From CAIWKO01 sp964469155 (GTDB taxonomy: Bacteria; Bacteroidota; Bacteroidia; Bacteroidales; CAIWKO01), in contig CAYXXU010000007.1 of assembly GCA_964469155.1 (NCBI GenBank), forward strand, positions 14,039 to 78,038: a stretch of DNA of 64,000 nucleotides, read 5' to 3'. This document shows, in pieces, positions 25,071 to 33,803 of the stretch (positions are counted from its first letter, which is position 1; every line of letters begins with the position of its first letter). The translations under genes were made by a program, and so were the position numbers. The notes below the pieces were generated by a model, which made no database searches, was not told the origin of the DNA, and saw only the letters and a program-made list of their open reading frames with translations.

Positions 25071-26417
25071 TCACTTAAGTTTTGTATAAATAATTTCTAA
25101 TCTCATTTTATCTCCTGAGCTTTGCGGTCCTTTGATAACAGCCCTGTTTCCTTTAATGGCTGCGCCTGAAACAACTATGAACAAGCCCTTGTCGTCAAAA
25201 CTTCCATTTAATAATGAGTTTTGAAGATATTTGGAGATATTAAAACGATATTCGTGTGTGGTTGAGTTGTAAGTACCTCCGAAATAAGCTTCGCCATAAA
25301 CGACATCAGGTAAAAAACTGTATGTGCCATTTGTATTTATTACAACAAGTGATAATAAAGCGGGGGGATCAAAATCATCAATAGTGGTGGGATCGACCCC
25401 GATAACAAGTTCGGCCTTATTAATGGCAATTTTATTAAGGGGCGTATTCTCGAAATAGGCAGGATCGACTGCTTTTGGAAACTTTAGCCTGATTTTTGTT
25501 CCGGCCATTGCCTGCAAAAAAAGTTTTTTATCGCCCAAGGTAGTATCGGGATTTGATTTTTTTATTTGATTTTTTAAGGTGTCGGCAGCCGAAAAATAAT
25601 TATAATGATCAAAGGTGTTGAACCGGGCAGAATTTTCATTTATGACAAAACTATATTTCCTGGAAATCGTATCCGAATTCTTATGATAATACAAAGTGAG
25701 TTTCGAAAGAGATGATGTTGCATTAATGTAAAGAATAGATCCATCAGAGCTGACCTTATTGGTAGAAATAAAAAGTCCTTTAAAAAACTTTAAGAAGCTG
25801 GCATTGTCAGCCAGATTCCCTGATGATGCATTAATAAATTTCTCGCCTAATGAATTTTTAAGATGCACGCGAAGCTGACGGGGATACATCACTCCATCAA
25901 CTTTAACACTGTCACGTAAATTTGGTTTGAAATTAATATTGGCAAGATTGTTTTTGTAAATGCCCAGCCGGTCGTTAGAATAATAATTGTTATCTAAAGA
26001 AAAATCATCGGCAATTTCAAAAACATTTAAAGTAAGATTTGAAGACGTATCTCCATAAAATCCGCCATTATAAGCTAATGAAAGTATAATGGAATCGCAA
26101 ACAGAGTTAGCAAAAGCTGTATCGATGTTTGAAGATGTCAGCCTGAACTGGGTATACATTCCTGCAGTGGTAAAACCAAACTCAGGATCGTAATAACTCC
26201 CTATCATGTTCAGTATGGTTTCGTCGGTTCTGACGGAATCCTCTGTAATAGTATGGGCACTTATAGGTATACTGTTTTGAAAAACAACGCCAAGCAGGTT
26301 TTCAGAAGGCTGGATATTTGAACCTATTTCTTCATTTTTATTACACGAAATAAAAGAAATTGAAATTAGCAAAAAGAGGAGAAGCTGATTTCGGGAGAGA
26401 ATGATAAATTGTTTCAA
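25071..26417 (-). CDS. DUF4270-type outer-membrane lipoprotein
   Basis: 448 residues with lipoprotein signal '...LLISISFISCNKNEE' (Cys ~25). The long beta-rich body has features that I recognise from the Bacteroidota DUF4270 family: an early 'TEDSVRTDETILNMIGSYYDPEFG' region, then 'DSIILSLAYNGGFYGD' and a C-terminal 'RLEIIYTKL'. The function is unknown; it is probably surface or periplasmic and outer-membrane anchored. It stands between the starch-synthase-like gene (17-base gap) and glmS (3-base gap), an arrangement I recall as conserved in the phylum, which hints at envelope glycan work, but that is inference. Confidence 0.85.
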   Translation of the reverse strand: MKQFIILSRNQLLLFLLISISFISCNKNEEIGSNIQPSENLLGVVFQNSIPISAHTITEDSVRTDETILNMIGSYYDPEFGFTTAGMYTQFRLTSSNIDTAFANSVCDSIILSLAYNGGFYGDTSSNLTLNVFEIADDFSLDNNYYSNDRLGIYKNNLANINFKPNLRDSVKVDGVMYPRQLRVHLKNSLGEKFINASSGNLADNASFLKFFKGLFISTNKVSSDGSILYINATSSLSKLTLYYHKNSDTISRKYSFVINENSARFNTFDHYNYFSAADTLKNQIKKSNPDTTLGDKKLFLQAMAGTKIRLKFPKAVDPAYFENTPLNKIAINKAELVIGVDPTTIDDFDPPALLSLVVINTNGTYSFLPDVVYGEAYFGGTYNSTTHEYRFNISKYLQNSLLNGSFDDKGLFIVVSGAAIKGNRAVIKGPQSSGDKMRLEIIYTKLK

Positions 26418-26434
26418 AAGGATTACGCTTTTAT

Positions 26435-27268
26435 TTATTTTACAGCATTTTCGTCTACCAGTTCATCAACCAACTCATCATAGAAATTACTATAGACATC
26501 AATATAACTATCCATAGGTTGTAAATCGAGGAATGGTTTGTCAGATTGATGCGCATAAGAAAGTAATTCAGGATTAATATTTTCGGAACCGACAATGACT
26601 GCATCAGAAAAATCGATAGCACTTTTCATCATACCAACGTAATCTGATGATTTATATTGTTTAAGATCTTTATCAGTTACCCCTTCGTTTTTCAATTTCT
26701 TAAAGAAATCTTTGTCGAATGTATGCTTAAAATCATCGTTATATAAAGAACAGATGATCTTTGTGTCAGTAAATAAAGGGTTGTTCTTGAAGACGGTTTT
26801 AACATAAAATGGAACCAGACTCGAAAACCAGCCATGACAATGGATAATATCAGGCGACCATCCGAGTTTTTTAACCGTTTCAATTACTCCGCGTGCGTAA
26901 AAAATGGCACGTTCATCGTTGTCGGGATAAAATTCGTTATTTTTATCAACAAAAATCCCTTTACGCTGGAAATAATCTTCATTATCAATAAAATAAACCT
27001 GTAAACGAGCCGACTGAATAGAAGCCACTTTTATTATTAAGGGGTGGTCAGTGTCGTCGATAATCAGGTTCATTCCTGAAAGCCTGATTACTTCATGAAG
27101 TTGATTTCTTCTTTCATTAATACAACCGAAGCGGGGCATAAATGTTCTGATTTCCCGACACTTTTCCTGGATTCCTTGGGGCAGGTTACGGCTTATTTGT
27201 CCCATTTGAGTATCGCACAAATAGGGAACAATTTCCTGGGCAACAAATAAAACCTTATATTTTGGCAT
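26435..27268 (-). CDS. Glycogen/starch synthase-like protein, N-terminal GT5 half only
   Basis: 277 residues. It aligns with the N-terminal Rossmann half of GT5 glycogen synthases: 'KVLFVAQEIVPYLC' at the start (family: VLFVxxExxPxxK), 'DERAIFYARGVIETVKKLGW' and 'PDIIHCHGWFSSLVPFYVKT' near residue 140. The C-terminal half with the nucleotide-sugar site (about 200 residues) is absent, and the usual lysine of the first motif is not evident ('CDTQMGQISRNLP'). The chain ends in an acidic tail ('DELVDELVDENAVK'). The end is a clean stop followed 17 bases later by the next gene, so this looks like a genuine short protein rather than a recent truncation. Standalone catalysis is doubtful; regulation or binding is possible. 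First gene of the glmS operon. Confidence 0.8.
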   Translation of the reverse strand: MPKYKVLFVAQEIVPYLCDTQMGQISRNLPQGIQEKCREIRTFMPRFGCINERRNQLHEVIRLSGMNLIIDDTDHPLIIKVASIQSARLQVYFIDNEDYFQRKGIFVDKNNEFYPDNDERAIFYARGVIETVKKLGWSPDIIHCHGWFSSLVPFYVKTVFKNNPLFTDTKIICSLYNDDFKHTFDKDFFKKLKNEGVTDKDLKQYKSSDYVGMMKSAIDFSDAVIVGSENINPELLSYAHQSDKPFLDLQPMDSYIDVYSNFYDELVDELVDENAVK

Positions 27269-27297
27269 ATAATTAAGTTTTGGTGAGTTTCGAGATG

Positions 27298-27305
27298 CAA
27301 AGGTA
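27298..27305 (-). promoter_or_regulatory. -7 element for the glmS operon
   Basis: Minus-strand TACCTTTG (plus-strand CAAAGGTA), 29 bases before the first start codon. The divergent panC promoter lies ~85 bases away. Confidence 0.5.
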
Positions 27306-27387
27306 CTAAAAATTTAGCAAATAAAGGTTTTATCGTTTAGGTTTTTTGTCCATTCAGCGATTTGAAGGCGTCTTTTAGAGTTTTCCG

Positions 27388-27395
27388 TATATTTG
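27388..27395 (+). promoter_or_regulatory. -7 element of panC
   Basis: TATATTTG with a TTG (27362-27364) 23 bases upstream, slightly long spacing; ends 12 bases before the ATG. Confidence 0.5.
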
Positions 27396-27407
27396 CAAAA
27401 TTTTTAA

Positions 27408-28253
27408 ATGAAAGTATTTTCGAAAATTACAGATACCGAAGCTTATATTTCCTCCTTAAAGGAACAAGCATTATCTCTGGGTTTTGTTCCCACCATGGGA
27501 GCACTGCATAAAGGGCATGTATCACTCATCGAAAAGGCATCACGGGAAAACGATGTAACCGTCAGCAGTATTTTTGTTAATCCTATTCAGTTCAACAATC
27601 AGGAGGATTTTGATAGATATCCTGTTCAATTTGAAAAGGATATTGAGATGCTGGAGCGGGCCGGATGCCATTTGGTTTTTATTCCTTCCGTGGCTGAAAT
27701 GTATCCCGAACCCGTGAACGATACCTATGATTTTGGAGTTCTGGACAAAGTAATGGAAGGGGCTTCCCGTGCAGGGCATTTTAACGGCGTAGCAATAGTA
27801 GTGAAAAAACTACTTCAAATTATGCAACCTGACAAAGCCTATTTCGGTGAAAAAGATTTTCAGCAACTGCAGGTCATCCGCTACCTGGTTACAACCCATA
27901 ATATTCCTGTTGAAATTATTCCCTGCCCTATAATCCGCGAACCGGACGGACTCGCCATGAGTTCAAGAAATATGCGCCTCACTTTGGAAGAGCGGAAAAC
28001 AGCCCCTCTGATTTACCAGACATTGCTGAGGTGTGCCGAGGCCAGTTCATCCTTAACTGTACAACAGGTTAAATCGTTATTTTTATCTGAGATTTCTTTG
28101 TTTCCGGAATTCCGTCTGGATTATTTCGAAATTGCGGAAGAATCAACTTTACAACCCATCCATAGCTGGCAGGAGTCGGAAAATCCAAGAGCATTTGTGG
28201 CGGTGTTTCTCGGAAATGTCCGATTAATTGATAACTTGAAAATTATTTTGTAA
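27408..28253 (+). CDS. panC: Pantothenate synthetase
   Basis: 281 residues, normal length. Motifs: 'VPTMGALHKGHVSLIEKA' with the HxGH nucleotide-binding pair near residue 34, 'SIFVNPIQFN' near 55, 'AYFGEKDFQQLQVIR' near 144 and the KMSKS-like 'DGLAMSSRNMRL' near 183. It joins pantoate and beta-alanine with ATP to form pantothenate. panD, which supplies beta-alanine, follows after 12 bases. It is divergent from the glmS operon. Confidence 0.97.
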   Translation: MKVFSKITDTEAYISSLKEQALSLGFVPTMGALHKGHVSLIEKASRENDVTVSSIFVNPIQFNNQEDFDRYPVQFEKDIEMLERAGCHLVFIPSVAEMYPEPVNDTYDFGVLDKVMEGASRAGHFNGVAIVVKKLLQIMQPDKAYFGEKDFQQLQVIRYLVTTHNIPVEIIPCPIIREPDGLAMSSRNMRLTLEERKTAPLIYQTLLRCAEASSSLTVQQVKSLFLSEISLFPEFRLDYFEIAEESTLQPIHSWQESENPRAFVAVFLGNVRLIDNLKIIL

Positions 28254-28258
28254 TTTTG
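28228..28258 (+). promoter_or_regulatory. Internal promoter for panD within the end of panC
   Basis: TTG (28228-28230), 20 bases, then TAATTTTG (28251-28258): a near-perfect Bacteroidota promoter. The predicted transcription start is at about 28264, almost on the panD ATG, implying a leaderless or nearly leaderless message. Confidence 0.65.
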
Positions 28259-28265
28259 CAGCCGC

Positions 28266-28616
28266 ATGATGATAGAAGTATTAAAGTCGAAAATTCACCG
28301 GGCCAAAGTTACCCATTCGGAGCTTAATTATATTGGTAGCATTACTATTGATGAAGACCTTATGGAAGCTGCCAACCTTATTGAAAATGAGCGGGTGCAC
28401 ATTTACGATATCAACAATGGCGAGCGATTCAATACATACGTAATAAAAGGCCTCAGGGGCAGTTGCACCATTGGAATCAACGGCGCTGCCGCACGCAAGG
28501 TTTCGGTGGGTGATCTGATTATTATTGTATCCTATGCCAGTATGGATTTTGAAGAAGCAAAAACCTTTTCCCCCAGGATCATTTTTCCGGATTCTGAAAC
28601 CAATAAACTTAAATAA
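28266..28616 (+). CDS. panD: Aspartate 1-decarboxylase (pyruvoyl-dependent), proenzyme
   Basis: 116 residues. The self-cleavage site is in 'LNYIGSITIDEDLMEAA': cleavage between Gly and Ser (~24/25) makes the pyruvoyl group. 'NGERFNTYVIKG', 'GINGAAARKVSVGDLIIIVSYA' are typical of PanD. It decarboxylates aspartate to beta-alanine for pantothenate. It directly follows panC, and a second promoter lies in the panC tail. Either of two adjacent ATGs (28266, 28269) may be used. The next gene begins 6 bases after the stop. Confidence 0.97.
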   Translation: MMIEVLKSKIHRAKVTHSELNYIGSITIDEDLMEAANLIENERVHIYDINNGERFNTYVIKGLRGSCTIGINGAAARKVSVGDLIIIVSYASMDFEEAKTFSPRIIFPDSETNKLK

Positions 28617-28622
28617 CCACTT

Positions 28623-29648
28623 TTGAAAAAGAACCTTTTTACTGCTTTAAAACTTCTCATTTTTTTAGCAATAGGTTTTTTCTTTATCTGGCTTTTTTTA
28701 AAGGATCTCTCTTCAGTTCAAAAAAAGCAGATACTCGATTCGTTTTCAAAAGCAAATTACTGGTGGCTGTTGCTGAGTTTTTTCATTGGATTGTTAAGCC
28801 ATGTATTTCGCACCATGCGATGGGAAATGCTCATCCTTACTATAGGTTACAAACCCCGGTTTAAGAATACATTTTTGAGCCTGATGATAGGCTATTTTGC
28901 CAATCTTGCCTTGCCACGGCTGGGCGAAGTTTCCAGATGCACCATACTTGCCAAATACGAAAAGATACCTTTCGAAAAATCGTTCGGTACCGTTATAGTT
29001 GAAAGGGCCTTTGATGTGCTGACTTTCGTGATTCTGTTTTTTGTTAACCTGTTAATTCAGTACCCTAAAATTTCCGGCTATGTTCATGAAAAGGTTTATG
29101 AACCATTGTCTGAAAAGTTTGCTTTTATTGGTAAAGGATATGTGCTTATCAGTTTTATTGTCATCGTTATTTTTGGAGTTGTTTTTATTTTTGTCTTCCA
29201 TAAAAGACTACTGAAATTTAAATTTTACCGGAAGGGTGTTGATATTCTGAAAGGTTTTTGGGATGGATTGAAATCTCTGGCAAAAGTAAAAAAGCCACTG
29301 AAGTTTTTAATTTTAACGGTACTGATCTGGGTGATGTATTACCTGATGAGCTACGTGTGTTTTTTTAGTATTGTCGACACCAGCAATCCGGGGCTTGATG
29401 CAGTACTATCGGTACTGGTGATGGGCACTATTGGTATCATGGTGGTTCAGGGGGGTATAGGAATATATCCCGTTATTGTTGCCGAAACACTGACACTTTA
29501 CGGAGTTATAAATATCATTGGTTTTGCCCTGGGATGGCTTATCTGGGGTGCACAAACTTTCATCATAATTTTGGCCGGAATCGTTTCTTTAATTTTATTA
29601 CCTGTTTTAAACCGCCAACCTCATGACACAACTCGAGATTATAAATAG
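28623..29648 (+). CDS. Flippase-like / lysylphosphatidylglycerol synthase TM-region (UPF0104) membrane protein
   Basis: 341 residues with about eight membrane helices, of the UPF0104/LPG_synthase_TM family ('SHVFRTMRWEMLILTIGYK', 'FANLALPRLGEVSRCTILAKYE', 'ERAFDVLTFVILFFVNLL', 'VMGTIGIMVVQGGIGIYPVIV'). Only the membrane half is present, with no aminoacyl-transfer domain; such proteins are thought to move lipid-linked substrates across the membrane. The start must be TTG at 28623: the same frame is closed by the panD stop two codons earlier and no ATG occurs until within the conserved region. It overlaps the next gene by 26 bases. Confidence 0.87.
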   Translation: MKKNLFTALKLLIFLAIGFFFIWLFLKDLSSVQKKQILDSFSKANYWWLLLSFFIGLLSHVFRTMRWEMLILTIGYKPRFKNTFLSLMIGYFANLALPRLGEVSRCTILAKYEKIPFEKSFGTVIVERAFDVLTFVILFFVNLLIQYPKISGYVHEKVYEPLSEKFAFIGKGYVLISFIVIVIFGVVFIFVFHKRLLKFKFYRKGVDILKGFWDGLKSLAKVKKPLKFLILTVLIWVMYYLMSYVCFFSIVDTSNPGLDAVLSVLVMGTIGIMVVQGGIGIYPVIVAETLTLYGVINIIGFALGWLIWGAQTFIIILAGIVSLILLPVLNRQPHDTTRDYK

Positions 29649-30120
29649 AAAGATTTTTCAATCTGCTGCTGAATTCGAACGGTTATTGAACTATTACCGT
29701 TTTAAGAACCTTACCAAAGTTTTTACCAATGGCTGTTTCGATATCATGCATTTGGGACATATCGATTATTTGTCGAAGGCTGCCGACCTGGGCGATATTT
29801 TGATTGTGGGTCTTAACAGCGACGATTCGGTTAGAAAGATCAAAGGGCCCAACCGCCCCATTTCCGATATTCATTCACGTGCTGCCGTGCTGGCTTCGCT
29901 GTCGTTTGTAAGTGCCGTTATTATTTTTGATGAAGAAACCCCCATCAACCTGATTGAATTTATTAAACCCGAAATACTGGTGAAAGGGAAAGATTATTCG
30001 GTGGAAGATATCGTTGGCGCCGATGTGGTGATGGGAAACGGTGGTAAGGTGATCACCGTCGATCTGGTGGAGGGTTATTCTACCAGCCTGATCGAGAATA
30101 AAATTAAAGGCAGTAAATAG
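29623..30120 (+). CDS. rfaE2: RfaE2/HldE C-terminal-type nucleotidyltransferase
   Basis: 165 residues, cytidylyltransferase-like fold: 'VFTNGCFDIMHLGHIDYL' near residue 33 (HxGH motif), 'ADLGDILIVGLNSDDSVRKIKGPNRPI', 'SRAAVLASLSFVSAVIIFDEETP', 'ILVKGKDY' and a terminal 'EGYSTSLIENKI'. This matches the adenylyltransferase half of HldE, which activates heptose-1-phosphate for LPS inner core. The kinase half is not in the window. It overlaps the flippase-like gene, so translation is likely coupled. Confidence 0.92.
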   Translation: MTQLEIINRKIFQSAAEFERLLNYYRFKNLTKVFTNGCFDIMHLGHIDYLSKAADLGDILIVGLNSDDSVRKIKGPNRPISDIHSRAAVLASLSFVSAVIIFDEETPINLIEFIKPEILVKGKDYSVEDIVGADVVMGNGGKVITVDLVEGYSTSLIENKIKGSK

Positions 30121-30142
30121 CCGGAAACCTGAGCCAATTTAT

Positions 30143-30150
30143 TATATTTG
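30143..30150 (+). promoter_or_regulatory. -7 element upstream of the small lipoprotein
   Basis: TATATTTG, 17 bases before the ATG at 30168. No matching -33. Confidence 0.45.
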
Positions 30151-30167
30151 TGAATTAAATCAAACCC

Positions 30168-30569
30168 ATGAAGACACTTCCAAAAAATTTCAGATATTTT
30201 TTTCTACTGGCAGGTATTATTACCCTTTTCTCTTGCACCAAAACAAGTACCGAGAACAAACTGCTGGGAACCTGGAAAATGATGGATGTAACCGATATCA
30301 GCGATTCATCGAGGGTTGAGAGATGGCAGTTTGTTTCGGATGGCAAGTTAAAGATATACGTTGATGCCAATGGCGTAACGGACAGTTTGCCCAAATCAGT
30401 ATTGCACTATACTGTTCAATCCTACAAAAAGCTAACCTTTGTTCCATCTGATTCTTTGCCAGCTACTGATTATTGCCGCGATTGGGAAATCAGTAAATTA
30501 AACAAAGACGTAATGATTTTGACCTATGAGTCAGGAGGCGTGTTACAGAAAGAATTTGTAAAACTATAG
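30168..30569 (+). CDS. Small lipocalin-like lipoprotein
   Basis: 133 residues. A lipoprotein signal ends at 'GIITLFSCTK' (Cys ~23). The body opens with 'NKLLGTWKMMDV', the G-T-W strand seen in lipocalin-like lipoproteins, and goes on as short beta strands ('RWQFVSDGKLKIYVD', 'MILTYESGG'). Ligand and role are unknown. It lies between rfaE2 (47 bases) and radA (20 bases); its own -7 element suggests a new transcript that may extend into radA. Confidence 0.78.
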   Translation: MKTLPKNFRYFFLLAGIITLFSCTKTSTENKLLGTWKMMDVTDISDSSRVERWQFVSDGKLKIYVDANGVTDSLPKSVLHYTVQSYKKLTFVPSDSLPATDYCRDWEISKLNKDVMILTYESGGVLQKEFVKL

Positions 30570-30589
30570 CTTGACTTGTTCCTAAAGTA

Positions 30590-31954
30590 ATGGCTAAGAT
30601 CAAAACCGTTTTCTTTTGTCAGAATTGTGGCGCTCAATCATCCAAATGGATAGGCCATTGCCCTGCCTGTGGCGAATGGAATACTTACGTGGAAGAGGTG
30701 GTTACCCGCGATTCTTCGCTGGGTAGCAGCCGGTTGAAGGCGACATTGCAATCGCAACCCAAACTGATAAGCGAAATAGATACCGACAACAGCAAACGCA
30801 TAGATTCGGGCAACAACGAACTGAACCGCGTTTTGGGCGGAGGCATAGTGCCCGGCTCGCTGATACTGATAGGCGGTGAACCCGGTATTGGCAAATCCAC
30901 GCTGATGCTGCAGGTGGCATTGAGCCTTAAGAATGTTAAGGTATTATACATTACGGGCGAAGAAAGCGAACAGCAGATAAAAATGCGCAGCGAACGCATA
31001 GGCATTAATAGCGATAAATGTTATATCCTGAACGAAACCAACACCCAGCAGATATTTCAGCATATTGAAAAGATCAACCCGGGCATAGTGGTTATAGATT
31101 CTATCCAAACCCTGCAGACCGAACTTATAGAATCGTCGGCTGGCAGCATATCGCAGATCAGGGAGTGTGCCTCGGAATTTCAGAAGTTTTCGAAACTCAC
31201 CGCCACCCCCGTTTTCCTGATAGGGCATATTACCAAGGATGGTACCATTGCAGGCCCAAAGATCCTGGAGCACATGGTCGATACTGTTTTGCAGTTTGAG
31301 GGCGACCGCCATTATTTGTATCGTATTTTGCGCTCGGTGAAGAACCGTTTTGGCTCCACTTCCGAACTGGGTATTTATGAAATGCAGAACAGCGGACTGC
31401 GCGAAGTGTCGAATCCTTCGGAGGTATTGTTGTCGCAAAGGGACGAAAACCTGAGCGGTATAGCCGTTTCGTCGACCATTGAGGGACTGCGGCCCTTATT
31501 GATAGAAGTGCAATCTATAGTGAGCAGTGCTGCTTATGGCAATCCGCAACGTTCGGCTACGGGTTTCGACCTCAGACGCATGAACATGCTGCTGGCCGTG
31601 CTGGAAAAACGTTGTGGTTTCCGTTTGGGCAGCAAAGATGTTTTCCTGAATATTGCCGGGGGCATTCGCGTGGACGATCCTGCCATCGACCTGGCCGTGC
31701 TGGCATCGGTGCTTTCGTCGAACGAAGATATACCCGTAAATATGAAAAGCTGTTTTTCGGCCGAGGTGGGCCTTTCGGGCGAGGTGCGCTCAGTGAACCG
31801 CATTGAGCAGCGCATTTCAGAAGCCGAAAAACTGGGCTTCGAAGAGATCATCATTTCCAAATATAATTCGCTAAGCCTGAACCCCAAAAACTATGGCATA
31901 AAAATAGTTCCCATACGCAAGGTGGAGGAGTTGTATTCGTATTTGTTCGGGTAG
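30590..31954 (+). CDS. radA: DNA repair protein RadA (Sms)
   Basis: 454 residues. Three hallmarks in order: an N-terminal C4 zinc finger ('FCQNCGAQSSKWIGHCPACGEW'), Walker A 'GGEPGIGKSTLMLQ' near residue 95 with the RadA 'KNRFG' motif near residue 252, and a C-terminal Lon-protease-like domain ('RSATGFDLRRMNMLLAVLEKR', 'AGGIRVDDPAIDLAVLASV'). It drives branch migration during recombination. The start ATG at 30590 gives 'MAKIKTVFFCQNCG', as in homologues. Confidence 0.98.
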   Translation: MAKIKTVFFCQNCGAQSSKWIGHCPACGEWNTYVEEVVTRDSSLGSSRLKATLQSQPKLISEIDTDNSKRIDSGNNELNRVLGGGIVPGSLILIGGEPGIGKSTLMLQVALSLKNVKVLYITGEESEQQIKMRSERIGINSDKCYILNETNTQQIFQHIEKINPGIVVIDSIQTLQTELIESSAGSISQIRECASEFQKFSKLTATPVFLIGHITKDGTIAGPKILEHMVDTVLQFEGDRHYLYRILRSVKNRFGSTSELGIYEMQNSGLREVSNPSEVLLSQRDENLSGIAVSSTIEGLRPLLIEVQSIVSSAAYGNPQRSATGFDLRRMNMLLAVLEKRCGFRLGSKDVFLNIAGGIRVDDPAIDLAVLASVLSSNEDIPVNMKSCFSAEVGLSGEVRSVNRIEQRISEAEKLGFEEIIISKYNSLSLNPKNYGIKIVPIRKVEELYSYLFG

Positions 31955-32047
31955 GGGAAATTGTCTGAACCGCTGATTAAGCTGATTTTTTTAAGAAGTA
32001 AAGCCTTTTATAATTTAACGACTTATGCAGTAGCCGTTATACGAAAA

Positions 32048-32989
32048 TTATGGCTTTATTATCGTTACATCATAATTATAAGTCTTCGGTTGGCCGCCAA
32101 CGGTGACATTTGAAACGGTTACATGGTAGGTAAGATCGGTAGCACTGGTGGTATTTACACCCACGGGTTCCCACACAATGGTGTTGTCGCCATAGCCGCT
32201 GGCAGTCGATACCACGGTTAAGGACATTGGGTTATTGTTGGGATCTTTCATGCTAACTGCAGCACCGGCAAAGCCGGCTCCGGGAATGGAGAATGACCAG
32301 CGGGCATATACCAGGGGGCCGGGAACATAACCGCTGGGAGGCCAGGCAATGTATTCGGGAGTGAAGAGCGGTGTGTTGCCGCTGTTGCCGGTTACCCAAA
32401 CGGCACTTGAGTTTGATGTGGAACCATGGCCCATTACTTTCGATTTGGAATAGAGCAACCAGCGCCTGTGTCCGCAGGCCGTGTTGGAAGAGCCTGGATC
32501 CTGCATAAATAAAGTGATGGCTCCGCTCGAATGCGAACCTAAGGCCAGGTTTGAACTGCCGGCTGCTGTGGCTCCGTCGGCTGTATAGCACAACCATGAT
32601 GTGGGCGGAGTGTGGCTCAGGGCGCTGTTGGCCGACATCATGAGGGCCGCTTCCTGACATTGGGCATTTTTGGTGGCGTCGAAGGTGATATCGTCGGGCA
32701 GTTTGGCCATACGGCGGAAATATTTTATGCGCTGAAGGGTTTTGCTGTGCGCATCGGCGGCCACGGTGCCGGCCACACAACCGGTATTATTGCCGGTCCA
32801 GCCTAAAGTAGTAACGGCCGAGCCCAGGTAATTAGTTGTATATTCGTTCAGAATGCGTTCGCGCTCTGTAACCACAGGTACTTCGGGTTCGTCGTCGGGA
32901 GGGTTGTTGTCGTCTTTTTTACAGGAATGGATAATTGCGGCTATGAGCACCATCATCAGAAGCAGTTGGAGGCGATAGAGTTTTTTCAT
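32048..32989 (-). CDS. CAP (SCP-like) domain lipoprotein
   Basis: 313 residues with lipoprotein signal '...LIAAIIHSCKKDDN' (Cys ~23) and a D/P-rich linker. Residues ~45-225 form a CAP domain: 'ERERILNEYTTNYL', 'RIKYFRRMAKLPDDITFD', 'CQEAALMMSANSALSHTPP' (His in the usual place) and 'ACGHRRWLLYSKSKVMGHG' (second His region). A beta-sandwich tail follows. CAP proteins are secreted and of diverse or unknown role; here it is likely anchored to the outer membrane. It converges on radA with 93 bases between and no clear terminator. Confidence 0.85.
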   Translation of the reverse strand: MKKLYRLQLLLMMVLIAAIIHSCKKDDNNPPDDEPEVPVVTERERILNEYTTNYLGSAVTTLGWTGNNTGCVAGTVAADAHSKTLQRIKYFRRMAKLPDDITFDATKNAQCQEAALMMSANSALSHTPPTSWLCYTADGATAAGSSNLALGSHSSGAITLFMQDPGSSNTACGHRRWLLYSKSKVMGHGSTSNSSAVWVTGNSGNTPLFTPEYIAWPPSGYVPGPLVYARWSFSIPGAGFAGAAVSMKDPNNNPMSLTVVSTASGYGDNTIVWEPVGVNTTSATDLTYHVTVSNVTVGGQPKTYNYDVTIIKP

Positions 32990-33144
32990 TAAGATTATTT
33001 TTTACAAAAATATAGATTTTGGGATTCGGAAGCGAAAATAATGGTGATGATGAATAATGTCTGAACCGCTGATTAAACTGATTTGACTGATTGAGCTGAT
33101 ATTTAGGATAGGCCGGTTTGGCTTGAGTAATAGCCAAACAGGGT

Positions 33145-33803
33145 TCAATTGAACTTTGGAATTCCCGGAGAGTTTTGCAAATCGATTAACCAAGGATTTC
33201 TGGTTTTTTCCCTGAACTTGTTTGCTACTTTCTTTTGAGTCGAAATAACAATTTTCGTTATCGAATCATTTCCATAGTGCCACGAAAGGGAATTTGCAAT
33301 CACACCTGATATCCCGACAAAATATCCTATGCCCATTACCGCCACGGTAATTATTTCGAAAAATATGGGAATGGGTTGGCGGACCACTTGTCCAACATGG
33401 GTACTATTATTTTCATTTACACCTAAGAAAACCCAAGCAAAATACCACCACCTGCCAGCATAGACGCTCCGGTCAACATATTGGTTCTGCCGCGGCAACG
33501 ATTGATGCTTATGATCTCTGCTGGCCTGATCAGTTTGTCATCTATATAAAAACAGGAATCTGAAATAGAGAGTATTCTTCCCCTCACGGGTTTGTCATAA
33601 GCAGAACTTACCACCCTCACCTTATTATAACCTCTGAAATAGGTTTTCACTGAATCTTGTTTGGGGCCTGGCGAAATTCTCTGCACAACAATGATCTTTT
33701 CGTCGCCGGAGTTGTACTGCCCAAAACACTTCCCTGCCCCGAACAACAGCACTGCGGAAAGTATGGCGAAGAGGTGAAAGGTGGTGAGGTTTCGGATCTT
33801 CAT
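33145..33803 (-). pseudogene. Frameshifted gene for a signal-peptide protein with C-terminal membrane segments
   Basis: Two overlapping minus-strand frames make sense only together. The first (33803 to 33423, 126 residues) has a signal peptide ('LLFGAGKCFGQ'), a small SH3-like beta domain ('VRGRILSISDSCFYIDDKLI') and enters a hydrophobic stretch 'MLTGASMLAGGGILLGFS' before TAG. The second frame takes over at the same place ('FLGVNENNSTHVGQVVRQP', then 'IITVAVMGIGYFVGISGVIA') and runs to 33145. One added T in the T4 run at about 33432-33435 would fuse them into ~218 residues. Either a real single-base deletion or a sequencing error. Overlapping independent genes are unlikely because neither has a start near the join. 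Confidence 0.65.

Noticed and set aside
22128..27268. glmS ribozyme or riboswitch
   Set aside because: Only 3 bases separate glmS from the preceding gene, and the operon leader (27269-27300) is too short for one.
30944..31438. Minus-strand 164-codon frame inside radA
   Set aside because: Antisense shadow of a conserved gene.
33145..33498. Separate small membrane protein gene
   Set aside because: Its apparent start lies within the coding part of the upstream frame; it is better read as the shifted end of that gene.
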